The notes under the pieces are model-generated. The model made no database searches. It worked only from the letters and a program-made list of their open reading frames with translations, and had not been told where the DNA came from. 64,000 bases of DNA from RHKX01 sp963745755 (GTDB taxonomy: Bacteria > Actinomycetota > Thermoleophilia > Solirubrobacterales > 70-9), in contig CAVUYP010000001.1 in NCBI GenBank assembly GCA_963745755.1, forward strand, positions 2,666,001-2,730,000, read 5' to 3'. The stretch's first letter is position 1. Each line of letters starts with the position of its first letter. Both the position numbers and the translations under genes were made by a program. Below, piece after piece: positions 1 to 8,255 of the stretch.

Positions 1-350
1 CTCTCGGCGGACGCCCGCCCGAGGTCGTCATCGAGTGCGCCGGCCAGGTCTCCGCCCCGGGCCTGGCGATCGAGCTGATCGCCGGGGAGGGGACCGTCGC
101 CCTCGTCGGCATGCTCGAGGAGCCGGTGCCGATCTCGCAGCTCAACGTGATGCTCAAGGAGGTCGTGATCCGCGGCTCGTTCGCCTATCGGCCGAAGGAC
201 TTCGACGAGGCGGTCGAGCTGATCGCGGCCGGGAAGGTGCCGGTCGACGAGCTGATCACCTCGCGGCGGCCCCTGGCGGAGGCCGCGGACTGCTTCGCGG
301 AGCTGCTGCGCCCGGGCACCGGCGAGCTGAAGATCCTGCTCGTCCCGTAG
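1..350 (+). CDS. Zinc-type alcohol dehydrogenase, C-terminal part (partial)
   Basis: Open at the left edge; the reading frame starts with the codon at position 3. About 115 residues of a medium-chain dehydrogenase are visible: the end of the Rossmann nucleotide-binding domain (VVIECAG, then TVALVGM) and the C-terminal return to the catalytic domain (KEVVIRGSFAYRPKDF, then the final helix and KILLVP). This matches the sorbitol/threonine/2,3-butanediol dehydrogenase branch, which oxidises alcohols with NAD(P). The catalytic zinc ligands would lie outside the window, so substrate cannot be inferred. It is convergent with the next gene, with adjacent stops. Confidence 0.85.
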   Translation, partial: LGGRPPEVVIECAGQVSAPGLAIELIAGEGTVALVGMLEEPVPISQLNVMLKEVVIRGSFAYRPKDFDEAVELIAAGKVPVDELITSRRPLAEAADCFAELLRPGTGELKILLVP

Positions 351-1277
351 TCAGCCGGCCAGGCCCCGTGCCCGGGCCTGCCTGATTCCCCGCCGGGTGA
401 CAATGCCGCTGCCGATCGTGAAGACGACCTTCGACGCCGGCAGCCGGTAGCCGGCGCGGGTGTGTGGGCAGTACAGGGCGCGGCCGTCGCCCACGTCCAG
501 CCAGCCCGTGTAGATCCGCTGCTCCTGGCCGATCATCCGCGGCCGGAACCGATGCGCCGTCAGGCCGGCCCGGCGACCGCCGGGCGGCCGCACCGATGCC
601 GGAACCACGAGCTCGGCTCCGTCCGGCCCGCCGCCGGTCGCGGCGACGGCGACGGCCATCGGCAGCCCGTCGGCGCCGGCCCAGCCGAGCAGCGCGTGCG
701 GCAGCCGCTCGACCTCGGCGGCGAGCCGGGCGGCGTCGGTGCGCGGCGCGGTGCCGTTCCTCGGCGGCGACTGAGGCGGCGGCGGGCCCGGGAGCGGCTC
801 GCCGTGAACGGTCGGCTCGCCGGCGCAGTCGAGCGTCGGCCAGACGACGATCCGGCGCACCGCGACGGTGATCGCCACCCGCTGCCAGTAGTAGACGTCG
901 AGCCAGTGTCCGGCGAGGCCGCCCCTGATCGGCCCGAGGAAGTGCTCCCATTGCGGCCGGATCGACTGCAGCCAGGCGCGGTCCGGCGGCGCGACCGAGG
1001 CCGTCCCCTGGACGAGCACGAACTCGGTCCGGTCGCTGTCGGCATGGTCGCGGGCGTGGTAGGCGACGGCGACGTCGGGGTTGGCGCGGATCCGGTCGAG
1101 CTTCTTCCAGAGGCCGAGCGACGTCGTCACCGTCACCGTCCCCGTCTCGCGGTCGCGCAGACCGAGCGGCGCCATCGGGGTGACGACGGCCCCGCGGGCC
1201 GGGGTCAGGTACACGAACGCGGCCGCGAGGTCGCCGGCGATGACCTCGTCGATCTCGTCCGTCCACCCGATCGCCAT
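351..1277 (-). CDS. Pyridoxamine 5'-phosphate oxidase-fold (FMN split barrel) protein
   Basis: 308 aa. Residues about 8-150 fit a PPOX-type flavin- or F420-binding split barrel (TDEIDEVIAGDLAAAFVYL; GLWKKLDRIRANPDVAVAYHAR; a QGTASV strand). A Pro-rich linker near residues 160-175 leads to a second, less clear barrel-like half ending in KVVFTIGSGIV. Members of this fold include pyridoxamine phosphate oxidases, F420-dependent reductases and haem-degrading proteins; nothing here fixes the substrate. ATG at 1277 is preceded on the minus strand by TAGGTT six bases upstream (1284-1289), the leaderless pattern seen for many genes here. Divergent from the acyl-CoA mutase gene at 1342. Confidence 0.75.
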   Translation of the reverse strand: MAIGWTDEIDEVIAGDLAAAFVYLTPARGAVVTPMAPLGLRDRETGTVTVTTSLGLWKKLDRIRANPDVAVAYHARDHADSDRTEFVLVQGTASVAPPDRAWLQSIRPQWEHFLGPIRGGLAGHWLDVYYWQRVAITVAVRRIVVWPTLDCAGEPTVHGEPLPGPPPPQSPPRNGTAPRTDAARLAAEVERLPHALLGWAGADGLPMAVAVAATGGGPDGAELVVPASVRPPGGRRAGLTAHRFRPRMIGQEQRIYTGWLDVGDGRALYCPHTRAGYRLPASKVVFTIGSGIVTRRGIRQARARGLAG

Positions 1278-1341
1278 GCCGGAAACCTAGCGGCCGGCGC
1301 CCGGCTGGAAAGGGTGGCGGGGACGCCGGTAGCCTTCAGCC

Positions 1342-3000
1342 ATGGCGATCGAGCCCGGATCGGAGCGGCGAGCTCATCAGTGGTTGGAGGAGCAGTACGC
1401 CCGCGAGCGTGAGCGCGACGTCGCTTTCGAGTCGCTGTCGGGCCATCCGATCAACCCCCTCTATACGGCGGAGGATCTCTCCGGCCACGACGCCGAGCGC
1501 GACGAGGGCTTCCCGGGCTCGTTCCCCTACACCCGCGGGGTCTACCCCTCGATGTACAGGGGGCGGCTCTGGACGATGCGGCAGTTCGCCGGCTTCGGCA
1601 CCGTCGAGGAGACCAACGAGCGGTTCCGCTACCTGCTCGGGCATGGTCAGACCGGCCTGTCGACAGCGTTCGACATGCCGACTCTCATGGGTCTCGATTC
1701 GGATCATCAGAGGTCCTACGGCGAGGTCGGCGTCGAGGGCGTCGCCCTCGACACGGTCGACGACATGGAGACCCTCTTCGACGGCATCCCGCTCGACGAG
1801 GTCACGGTCTCGATGACGATCAACGCGCCGGCGGCGATCCTGCTCGCCTTCTACGTCGTCGCCGCCGAGGAGAAGGGGATCGGCCCGGAGCGGCTCGGCG
1901 GCACGATCCAGACCGACATCCTCAAGGAGTACATCGCCCAGAAGGAGTGGTGCTTCCCGATCGAGCCGGCGATGCGGCTCGTCACCGACATGGTCGAGTG
2001 GTGCAGCGGCGAGATGCCGCGCTGGCACCCGATCTCGATCTCCGGCTACCACATCCGCGAGGCCGGGGCGACCGCCCAGCAGGAGCTCGCGTTCACCCTC
2101 AAGGACGGTCTCACCTACGTCGAGCGCGCCGTCGAGCGCGGCCTCGACGTCGACGACTTCGCGCCGCGCCTGTCGTTCTTCTTCAACGCCCACATCGACT
2201 TCTTCGAGGAGATCGCCAAGCACCGGGCGGCGCGGCGGATCTGGGCGCGCGAGCTGCGCGACACGTTCGGTGCGAAGAACCCGAAGTCGTTGCTGATGCG
2301 GACCCACACCCAGACAGCCGGGGTCAGCCTCACCGCTCAGCAGCCGCTCGTCAACATCGTCCGGACGACGATCGAGGCGCTCGCCGGCGTCCTCGGCGGC
2401 ACCCAGTCGCTGCACACCAACAGCTTCGACGAGGCGCTGGCGCTGCCGACCGAGGAAGCGGTCCGGATCGCGCTGCGGACCCAGCAGGTGATCGCCCATG
2501 AGTCCGGGGTGACCAATACCGTCGACCCCCTCGGCGGCTCCTATTTCGTCGAGAAGCTGACCGACGAGATGGAGGCCGCCGCCTACGACTACTTCGCGCG
2601 GATCGACGAGCTCGGCGGCATGGTCGCCGCGATCGAGGCCAACTTCCCGCAGCGGGAGATCTCCGACGCCGCCTTCGAGCACCAGGCGGCGCTCGAGAAG
2701 CGCGAGCGGATCATGGTCGGCGTCAACGCCTTCGAGGTCGACGACGACGAGCTGACCGAGATCCACCGTCCCGATCCCGGCGCCGAGCGGCGCCAGAAGG
2801 AGCGGCTGGCGGCGACGATGGCGAACCGCGACGACGGCGCCGCCGCAGCGGCGCTCGCGGCGCTGAAATCCGCCGCCGCGACCGAGCAGAACCTGATGCC
2901 GCCGTTGATCGACTGCGCGCGGGCCCGGGTCAGCGAGGGCGAGATGATCGCCGCGATGCAGAGCGTCTTCGGCACCTACACCGAGACGCCGGTCTACTGA
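1342..3000 (+). CDS. icmA: Acyl-CoA mutase large subunit, isobutyryl-CoA mutase type
   Basis: 552 aa, covering the TIM-barrel substrate domain of the methylmalonyl-CoA mutase family but lacking the B12 domain, which is encoded separately at 4119. The motif LWTMRQFAGFGT puts Phe82 where methylmalonyl-CoA mutase has Tyr89, and DILKEYIAQKEW puts Gln200 where it has Arg207; both pairs are 118 residues apart. Phe and Gln are the residues reported for isobutyryl-CoA mutase (Phe80/Gln198), which interconverts isobutyryl-CoA and n-butyryl-CoA. Length also fits IcmA (about 566 aa). TAGCCT six bases before the ATG suggests a leaderless transcript. 2-Hydroxyisobutyryl-CoA mutase, with Ile at the first site, is less likely. 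Confidence 0.9.
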   Translation: MAIEPGSERRAHQWLEEQYARERERDVAFESLSGHPINPLYTAEDLSGHDAERDEGFPGSFPYTRGVYPSMYRGRLWTMRQFAGFGTVEETNERFRYLLGHGQTGLSTAFDMPTLMGLDSDHQRSYGEVGVEGVALDTVDDMETLFDGIPLDEVTVSMTINAPAAILLAFYVVAAEEKGIGPERLGGTIQTDILKEYIAQKEWCFPIEPAMRLVTDMVEWCSGEMPRWHPISISGYHIREAGATAQQELAFTLKDGLTYVERAVERGLDVDDFAPRLSFFFNAHIDFFEEIAKHRAARRIWARELRDTFGAKNPKSLLMRTHTQTAGVSLTAQQPLVNIVRTTIEALAGVLGGTQSLHTNSFDEALALPTEEAVRIALRTQQVIAHESGVTNTVDPLGGSYFVEKLTDEMEAAAYDYFARIDELGGMVAAIEANFPQREISDAAFEHQAALEKRERIMVGVNAFEVDDDELTEIHRPDPGAERRQKERLAATMANRDDGAAAAALAALKSAAATEQNLMPPLIDCARARVSEGEMIAAMQSVFGTYTETPVY

Positions 3001-3077
3001 GCGCCGGCCGCCCGGTTCAGGCGGTGCCGTGCGGGTATGGTCAAGCGACGAGATCGCAACCACCGGAGGGCTGAGCC

Positions 3078-3398
3078 ATGAGTGACTTCGAAGTCGTCAG
3101 AAGCGATGTCGAGGGCTGGGACGTGCGCCGGACCGGCGAGGCGCAGGCGCTCTCCAACTACCCGACCCGCGAGCTCGCCGAGGAGGCGGCACGGCGACAG
3201 CAGGAGGCCGAGCATCACAGTGGCGGCACCGCCGATGCGATCGACGTCCGCCAGGACGTCTTCAGCGAGGGGCCGGAGGAGGACCTCGACGTGAAGCGAA
3301 CCCTGATCGGCGTCAGCGCGACCGTGATCGGCATCATCCTGCTGATCGCGGCGGTCGCGATCTTCGTCGTCGTCACCGGCGTCACGAACGGCTCCTGA
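3078..3398 (+). CDS. Small single-span membrane protein, DUF2188-like N-terminus
   Basis: 106 aa. Residues 1-45 read like a DUF2188-type sandwich (EVVRSDVEGWDVRRTGEAQALSNYPT... ELAEEAARRQQEAE), followed by an acidic linker and one transmembrane segment at about 77-101 (LIGVSATVIGIILLIAAVAIFVVV). The N-terminal part would be cytoplasmic if the positive-inside rule holds (VKR just before the span). ATG 3078 has a Shine-Dalgarno GGAGGG about 7 bases upstream; a possible -10 (TATGGT, 3036-3041) gives a short leader. It lies between the two mutase subunit genes but has no obvious link to them. Function unknown. Confidence 0.7.
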   Translation: MSDFEVVRSDVEGWDVRRTGEAQALSNYPTRELAEEAARRQQEAEHHSGGTADAIDVRQDVFSEGPEEDLDVKRTLIGVSATVIGIILLIAAVAIFVVVTGVTNGS

Positions 3399-3450
3399 CC
3401 CCGCACAGCACGCCCCTCACCGCCCCGCTTCCCGCCGCCGAGGTCGCACG

Positions 3451-3514
3451 CCCCGCACCGCCGCTCGCCCCGCACCGCCGCTCGCCCCTCACCGCCGCTC
3501 GCCCCTCACCGCCG
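3451..3514. repeat. 17-bp tandem repeat, about 3.7 copies
   Basis: The unit CCCC(G/T)CACCGCCGCTCG occurs at 3451-3467, 3468-3484 and 3485-3501, with a fourth partial copy from 3502. The repeats vary only at the fifth base. The run lies in the 243-bp gap between the small membrane gene and the Rpf-like gene and runs directly into the inverted repeat at 3513-3557. No start codon or long frame is convincing here, so it is probably non-coding. Confidence 0.8.
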
Positions 3515-3557
3515 AGGTCGAGGAAACGGGGAACTGTCACCTGTTTCCTCGACCTCG
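3513..3557. repeat. Perfect 15-bp inverted repeat (stem-loop)
   Basis: Arms CGAGGTCGAGGAAAC (3513-3527) and GTTTCCTCGACCTCG (3543-3557) are exact reverse complements around a 15-base loop. There is no T tract after either arm, so it is not a classical intrinsic terminator, although it sits downstream of the gene ending at 3398. It could also be a dispersed palindromic element or an operator for the downstream gene. I saw no second copy in this window. Confidence 0.75.
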
Positions 3558-3653
3558 ACGGGTTCGCTCAGCCTCCTGCTTCTGGGCGTGATCTTGCAGG
3601 CGCCGATCTACGGCTAACGATTCGCTAACACGATCCTTAAGGTGCCCGCCTCG

Positions 3654-4079
3654 ATGGCAGCTCCCCTCGAGAGAACCCTGAAGATCCTCCTGGCCGGCGC
3701 CGCGGCGCTGGCCCTGCTCGCCGCGGTCGCGGCGGACGCCGGCGCGGTCTCCGGACCGGCGGTCGCGGCGAAGCCCGGCCACAAGGGCCCGCTGAAGCAG
3801 AGCCGGCCCGTCTATGACCGGCTCTGGAAGAAGAAGGTCTCGAAGAGGAACAAGCGCTGGGCGAAGCGGGTCAGCACCTGCGAGTCGGGCCGCCGACCGA
3901 ACGCGATCGGCGGCGGCGGCCTCTACCGCGGCGCCTTCCAGTTCTCGCGGCCGACCTGGCGCTCGGCACCGCGCTCCCCCGGCGGCGACCCGATCGCCTT
4001 CAGCTACCGGACCCAGGCCTTCGTCGCGGTCCGCCTGAAGGAGCGCGACGGAGCCGGCCACTGGCCGAACTGCCGCTGA
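3654..4079 (+). CDS. Secreted Rpf-like transglycosylase-domain protein
   Basis: 141 aa from ATG 3654 (a GTG at 3642 would add four residues). ATG is preferred because AGGTG, complementary to the 16S anti-SD, lies about 9 bases upstream. A signal segment (LKILLAGAAALALLAAVAADAGA) is followed by a basic linker and a C-terminal transglycosylase-like domain of the resuscitation-promoting-factor kind: VSTCESGRRPNAI holds the expected catalytic Glu, GLYRGAFQFSRPTW is the conserved core, and GHWPNC closes the domain with a second Cys that may pair with the first. Family members cleave peptidoglycan glycan strands outside the membrane. No LysM or PASTA domain is present. Confidence 0.85.
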   Translation: MAAPLERTLKILLAGAAALALLAAVAADAGAVSGPAVAAKPGHKGPLKQSRPVYDRLWKKKVSKRNKRWAKRVSTCESGRRPNAIGGGGLYRGAFQFSRPTWRSAPRSPGGDPIAFSYRTQAFVAVRLKERDGAGHWPNCR

Positions 4080-4118
4080 GGCCGTCGTCGCCGCGGGCCG
4101 CCGGATACGCTTCCACCC

Positions 4119-4523
4119 ATGAGCGAACGGAAGATCCGCGTCGTCGTCGCCAAGCCCGGCCTCGACGGCCACGACCGCGGCGCCAAGATCATCGCCCGCG
4201 CATTGCGTGACGCCGGCATGGAGGTCATCTACACCGGCCTGCATCAGACGCCGGAGCAGATCGCCGCGACCGTGATCCAGGAGGACGCGGACGCCGTCGG
4301 GCTCTCGATCCTCTCCGGCGCGCACATGACGCTGGTTCCGAAGATCGTCGAGATGCTGCGTGAGCAGGGCGCCGAGGAGGTCCTCGTGACCGTCGGCGGG
4401 ACGATCCCGGCCGACGACATCCCCGAGCTCAAGCGCCTCGGCGTCGCCGAGGTGTTCACCCCGGGCTCGCCGACCGACGACATCGTCGAGTTCCTGCGCA
4501 GCAGCGTCGCCACCCCCGCCTAG
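4119..4523 (+). CDS. icmB: Acyl-CoA mutase small (B12-binding) subunit
   Basis: 134 aa, a single cobalamin-binding domain. The base-off/His-on signature is complete: DGHDRG at 16-21 with His18 as lower cobalt ligand, the SIL motif at 63-65 (GLSILSG), and a C-terminal VGGTIP. Length matches IcmB (about 136 aa). It should pair with the large subunit at 1342 to form the heterotetrameric mutase. Separation of the two subunit genes by about 1.1 kb is typical of isobutyryl-CoA mutase, whereas methylmalonyl-CoA mutase usually carries the B12 domain within the large chain. TACGCT seven bases before the ATG (4106-4111) suggests its own leaderless promoter. No MeaB-type chaperone gene is in the window. 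Confidence 0.92.
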   Translation: MSERKIRVVVAKPGLDGHDRGAKIIARALRDAGMEVIYTGLHQTPEQIAATVIQEDADAVGLSILSGAHMTLVPKIVEMLREQGAEEVLVTVGGTIPADDIPELKRLGVAEVFTPGSPTDDIVEFLRSSVATPA

Positions 4524-4676
4524 TCCCCGGCCCGCAACGGCCATACCCCGCCGCAACCGCCGCGGCCGCCGCCCTCGCCGCGACCGCCGCCCTCGCGGTG
4601 AATTGGCCCGGAGGTTTGGCGGGTTCGCGGCGGGTAGATGGGGAGTGCCGGTCGGGCGACCTGTGCGCCTGACCGA

Positions 4677-4692
4677 TTGACTGGTCAGTCAA
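4677..4692. promoter_or_regulatory. Candidate TetR-type operator in the etf promoter
   Basis: TTGACT-GGTC-AGTCAA is an inverted repeat with 6-bp arms and a 4-base centre, similar in form to operators of TetR-family regulators. It lies about 60 bp before the etfB start. A possible -10 (TAGCAT, 4711-4716) would put the site over the -35 region. No TetR gene lies nearby, so the regulator would act from elsewhere. Inference only. Confidence 0.4.
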
Positions 4693-4750
4693 CTCGCCGC
4701 CGTTACTCGGTAGCATTGCCCGCCGCAAGTCCCCCAAGGAGGCACCCACT

Positions 4751-5542
4751 TTGAAGATCTGTTGCCTAGTCAAGGAGGTCCCGGACGCCGCCGTGCAGAA
4801 GCGGATCGATCCCGGCACCAAGCGGCTCGACCGCTCGGGCGAGAAGACCTTGAACCAGTTCGACACCCACGGCATCGAGGCAGCGATGCAGATCCGCGAG
4901 GGCGGGGTCGTCGACGTCGACGAGATCGTCGCCGTCACGATGGGCCCCGACAGCGCCCAGCGGGCGCTGCACAAGGCGGTGGCGCTCGGCGCCGACCGCT
5001 CCGTGCACCTCTCCGACGAGGCGCTCGCCGGCTCCGACGTCTGCGCGACCGGATACGCGCTCGCCAAGGTGCTCGAGTCGGAGTCGCCCGACCTGGTCCT
5101 GCTCGGCCAGCAGTCCGACGACGGCGAGTGCTACACGATCGGCGCCGTCGTCGCCGACCACCTGAAGATGCCGTCGCTGACGCAGGTGATCGAGATGGAC
5201 GTCGACGGCGAGAAGCTCCGCTGCGAGCGTCAGGCCGAGTACGGCTACGACACCGTCGAGATCCAGCTCCCGGCCGTGATCAGCGTCGGCGACGCGATCA
5301 ACGAGCCGCGCTACCCGTCGCTGAAGGCGATCATGGGCGCGAAGAAGAAGCCGCTCGACACGAAGGCCACCGGCGACGTCGGCATCGAAGCCGACAAGGT
5401 CGGCGAGGCCGGCTCGCAGACTCAGGTCCTCGCGATCAACCCGCCGCCCGAGAAGGAGGCCGGCGAGGTGTTCGAGGACGAGGACACCAACGAGACGGTC
5501 GAGAAGATCGTCGCCTGGCTCGACGAAAGGAAGCTGATCTAG
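4751..5542 (+). CDS. etfB: Electron transfer flavoprotein beta subunit
   Basis: 263 aa, the usual length for EtfB/FixA. The N-terminus MKICCLVKEVPDAA and the central GQQSDDGECYTIGAVVADHL and YPSLKAIMGAKKKPL segments are diagnostic. With EtfA it forms the soluble heterodimer that accepts electrons from acyl-CoA and related dehydrogenases. Start is TTG at 4751, supported by AAGGAGG about 9 bases upstream; this gene therefore has a leader, unlike many neighbours. It is followed at once by etfA (stop and next ATG adjacent) and then the ETF-quinone oxidoreductase gene. An inverted repeat in its promoter may be a repressor site. Confidence 0.95.
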   Translation: MKICCLVKEVPDAAVQKRIDPGTKRLDRSGEKTLNQFDTHGIEAAMQIREGGVVDVDEIVAVTMGPDSAQRALHKAVALGADRSVHLSDEALAGSDVCATGYALAKVLESESPDLVLLGQQSDDGECYTIGAVVADHLKMPSLTQVIEMDVDGEKLRCERQAEYGYDTVEIQLPAVISVGDAINEPRYPSLKAIMGAKKKPLDTKATGDVGIEADKVGEAGSQTQVLAINPPPEKEAGEVFEDEDTNETVEKIVAWLDERKLI

Positions 5543-6522
5543 ATGGCGGACATCCTGGTCTACGCCCTCCATGACGACGAGGGCAACTTCAACAAGAACT
5601 CGCTGGGCGCGATCTCCGAGGCGGCGAAGCTGGCCTCCGAGACCGGCGGCACCGCCAGCGCCGTCGTCGTCGGCGACGTCTCCGACGACGCCGCGGCCGG
5701 CCTCGGCAAGTACGGCGCCGCGAAGGTCTACCGGGCCAAGTCGTGCCCGGAGGGCCTCGCCCAGCCGATCGTCGACGTGATGGCCAAGGTCATCAGCCGA
5801 GAACGGCATCGGCTACGCGCTGTTCGGCGGCGGCCTGCTCGGCTTCGAGATCGGCGCCGGCCTGACCGCGCGCCTCGGCGCCGGCGTGACGATGGAGGTC
5901 ACCGCGGTCAAGGCGGCGGACGGCAAGCTCGTCGCCGAGCGCCCGGTCCTGCAGGACTCGGCGATCGTCGACGTCGGCTACGTCGGCGAGCCGGGGATCA
6001 TCATCGGCCGTCTGAACGCGTTCGACGTCGATGAGTCCGGCTCCGGCACCGCCGAGGTCGACCGACGTCGACGTCGAGCTCTCCGAGTGGTCGACGAAGG
6101 CGACGATGGTCACCCGCGGCGAGGCTCGCGGCGAGGACGTCAACATCGAGGACGCGGAGATCCTCGTCGGCGGCGGCCGCGGGCTGGGCGAGAAGGACAA
6201 CTTCAAGCTCGCCGAGGACCTGGCCGAGTCGATGGGCGGAGCCGTTGCGGCGACCCGCGCCGTCGTCGACGCCGGCTGGTACCCGTACTCGACGCAGATC
6301 GGTCAGACCGGCAAGACGGTCGCCCCGAAGCTGTACCTCGCGGCCGGCATCTCCGGCGCGATCCAGCACAAGGTCGGCATGCAGAGCTCCGAGAACATCC
6401 TCGCGATCAACAAGGACCAGAACGCGCCGATCTTCGAGTTCTGCGACCTCGGCGTCGTCGGCGACCTGCACAAGATCATGCCGAAGCTGACCGAGGCCAT
6501 CAAGGCGAAGAAGGGCGGCTGA
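5543..6522 (+). CDS. etfA: Electron transfer flavoprotein alpha subunit, frame broken twice
   Basis: The protein is readable end to end only by changing frame twice. Frame 1 gives ADILVYALHDDEGNFNKNSL... to MAKVIS (about 5793). Frame 2 gives ENGIGYALFGGGLLGFEIGA... to SGTAEVD (about 6060). Frame 3 gives VDVELSEWSTKA... then the FAD-binding C-terminus, including VGGGRGLG, AVVDAGWYPYSTQIGQTGKTVAP and SGAIQHKVGMQ. Removing one base at each junction (a C from CC in both cases) gives 325 aa, the normal EtfA length. Conservation is intact throughout and there are no in-frame stops, so I read this as a functional gene with two sequence errors rather than a pseudogene. Confidence 0.88.
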
Positions 6523-6530
6523 GCGCGGCG

Positions 6531-8233
6531 ATGGGCGTCGCTCCGGAACAGTTCCCGCCGCCGTTCGACCCGAACGACTACATCGGCCCGCCCACCGACC
6601 CCGAGGACGAGCGCCTCGAGGTCGGCGTCGCGATCGTCGGCGGCGGCCCCGCCGGCCTCGCCTGCGCGAACCGGCTGCTGCAGCTGCTCGAGGACGAGCC
6701 GGAGCTCACCGAGCAGCTCGGCGAGGTCCCGGTCGCGGTCATCGAGAAGGGCAAGGTCTGCGGCGCCCACACGCTGAGCGGCGCCAACATGCGCCCCTCG
6801 GCGATGCACGAGCTGTTTCCGGACGAGGGTCCCGACGACTGGCCGATCTACCAGGAGGTCGAAAAGGACGCCGTCTACCTGCTGACCAAGAAGCAGGCGC
6901 TGCCGCTGAAGCCGATGCCGCCGAACTTCAGGAACCACGGCAACTACACGCTGTCGGTCAGCAAGCTCGTCGCGCTTCCTCGCCGACCGTGCCGAGGAGG
7001 CCGGCGCCTACATCCTCACCGAGACCGTCGCCGACAAGCTGCTGGTCGAGGACCGGATCGTCAAGGGCGTCCGCTCCGGCGACAAGGGCCGCGGCAAGGA
7101 CGGCCAGGAGCTCGGCAACTTCGAGCCCGGCTCCGACCTGATGGCGAAGGCGACCGTCCTCGGCGAGGGCACGCTCGGCCACCTCACCTACGCGGCGATC
7201 GACTACTACGACCTCGCCGGCCCGCAGCCGCAGCGCTGGGAGCTCGGCGTCAAGGAGGTCTGGGAGATCGACGAGCCGCTCGACCGGGTCATCCACACGA
7301 TGGGCTGGCCGCTGCGCAAGGGCGCGAAGTACAACGAGTTCGGCGGCAGCTTCATCTACCCGATGGGCGAGGACAAGCTCTGCATCGGCATGGTGATCGG
7401 CCTCGACTACACCGACGCGACCGATCTCCTGCCACGACCTGCTGCAGGAGCTGAAGACGCATCCGTTCGTCAAGAAGCTCCTCGCCGGCGGCAAGCGGGT
7501 CGCCTGGGGCGCGAAGACGATTCCCTCCGGCGGCTACTGGGCGATGCCGAAGAAGCTCGCGGTGCCGGGGATGATGATCGCCGGCGACGGCGCCGGGATG
7601 GTCAACATCCCGACCCTGAAGGGCGTCCATTACGCGATGCACGCCGGGATGTACGCGGCCGAGGCGATCGTCGAGAGCCTCAAGGCCGATCCCGAGACCG
7701 TCGACTTCTCCAGCTACGAGGACAAGGTCCGCGGCTCGCTGATCGAGAAGGAGCTCTACGAGTCGCGGAACATGCGCCAGCCGTTCGACAAGGGCTTCTT
7801 CGTCGGCGGCGCGCTGGCGTCGGCGATGACGGTGACCAAGGGCGCCTTCCCGGGCGGCCAGTGGGACCAGGAGGACGACGCCGAGCACGAGATGGAGATC
7901 GGCAAGGGTGCCGACAGCTACCCGGCGCCCGACGGCGAGCTCACCTTCGACAAGCTCGGCTCGGTCTTTCTGAGTGGCAACGCGACCCGCGACGACGCTC
8001 CCAACCACGTCCGGATCCAGACCTACGTGCCGCGCGAGGTGGCCCAGACCTGGGTCTCGATGTGCCCGGCACAGGTCTACGAGATCCCCGAGGACCAGCT
8101 CGAGAGCGGTGCCGCCGAGGTCGACGTCCACGTCACCGCGTCGAACTGCGTGCAGTGCGGCGCGATCACCGCCAAGGGCGGGCGCCTGACGATGCCCGAG
8201 GGCGGCGACGGGCCCCTCTATCAGGAAGTCTAG
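6531..8233 (+). CDS. Electron transfer flavoprotein-quinone oxidoreductase, frame broken twice
   Basis: Passes electrons from ETF to the membrane quinone pool. Starts with PPPFDPNDYIGPP, then the FAD-binding VGVAIVGGGPAGLACANRLL and VCGAHTLSGANM. The frame shifts by +1 near 6973 (SKLV, then FLADRAEEAGAY) and near 7423 (YTDAT, then ISCHDLLQELKTHPF). Removing one base at each gives 566 aa, the normal length. The C-terminal ferredoxin-like part reads MCPAQVYEI ... NCVQCGAITAKGGRLTMPEGG; I can find only three of the four cysteines that ligate the 4Fe-4S cluster in the mitochondrial enzyme (CxxCxxC reads CVQCGAI). It starts 8 bases after etfA, so one operon. Confidence 0.88.
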
Positions 8234-8255
8234 GGCCGGGGAGACCAGATCCGGC

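Noticed and set aside
3451..3557. CRISPR-like array
   Set aside because: Repeats are adjacent without spacers and only 17 bp; there are no cas genes.
4677..4692. Treating TTGACT as a -35 box of the etf promoter
   Set aside because: The nearest -10 (TAGCAT at 4711) would be 28 bases away, too far; the sequence is better explained as a palindrome.
5543..8233. Programmed +1 frameshifting in etfA and ETF-QO
   Set aside because: The break sites share no slippery heptamer or stop codon context, and similar breaks occur in unrelated genes of the same window.
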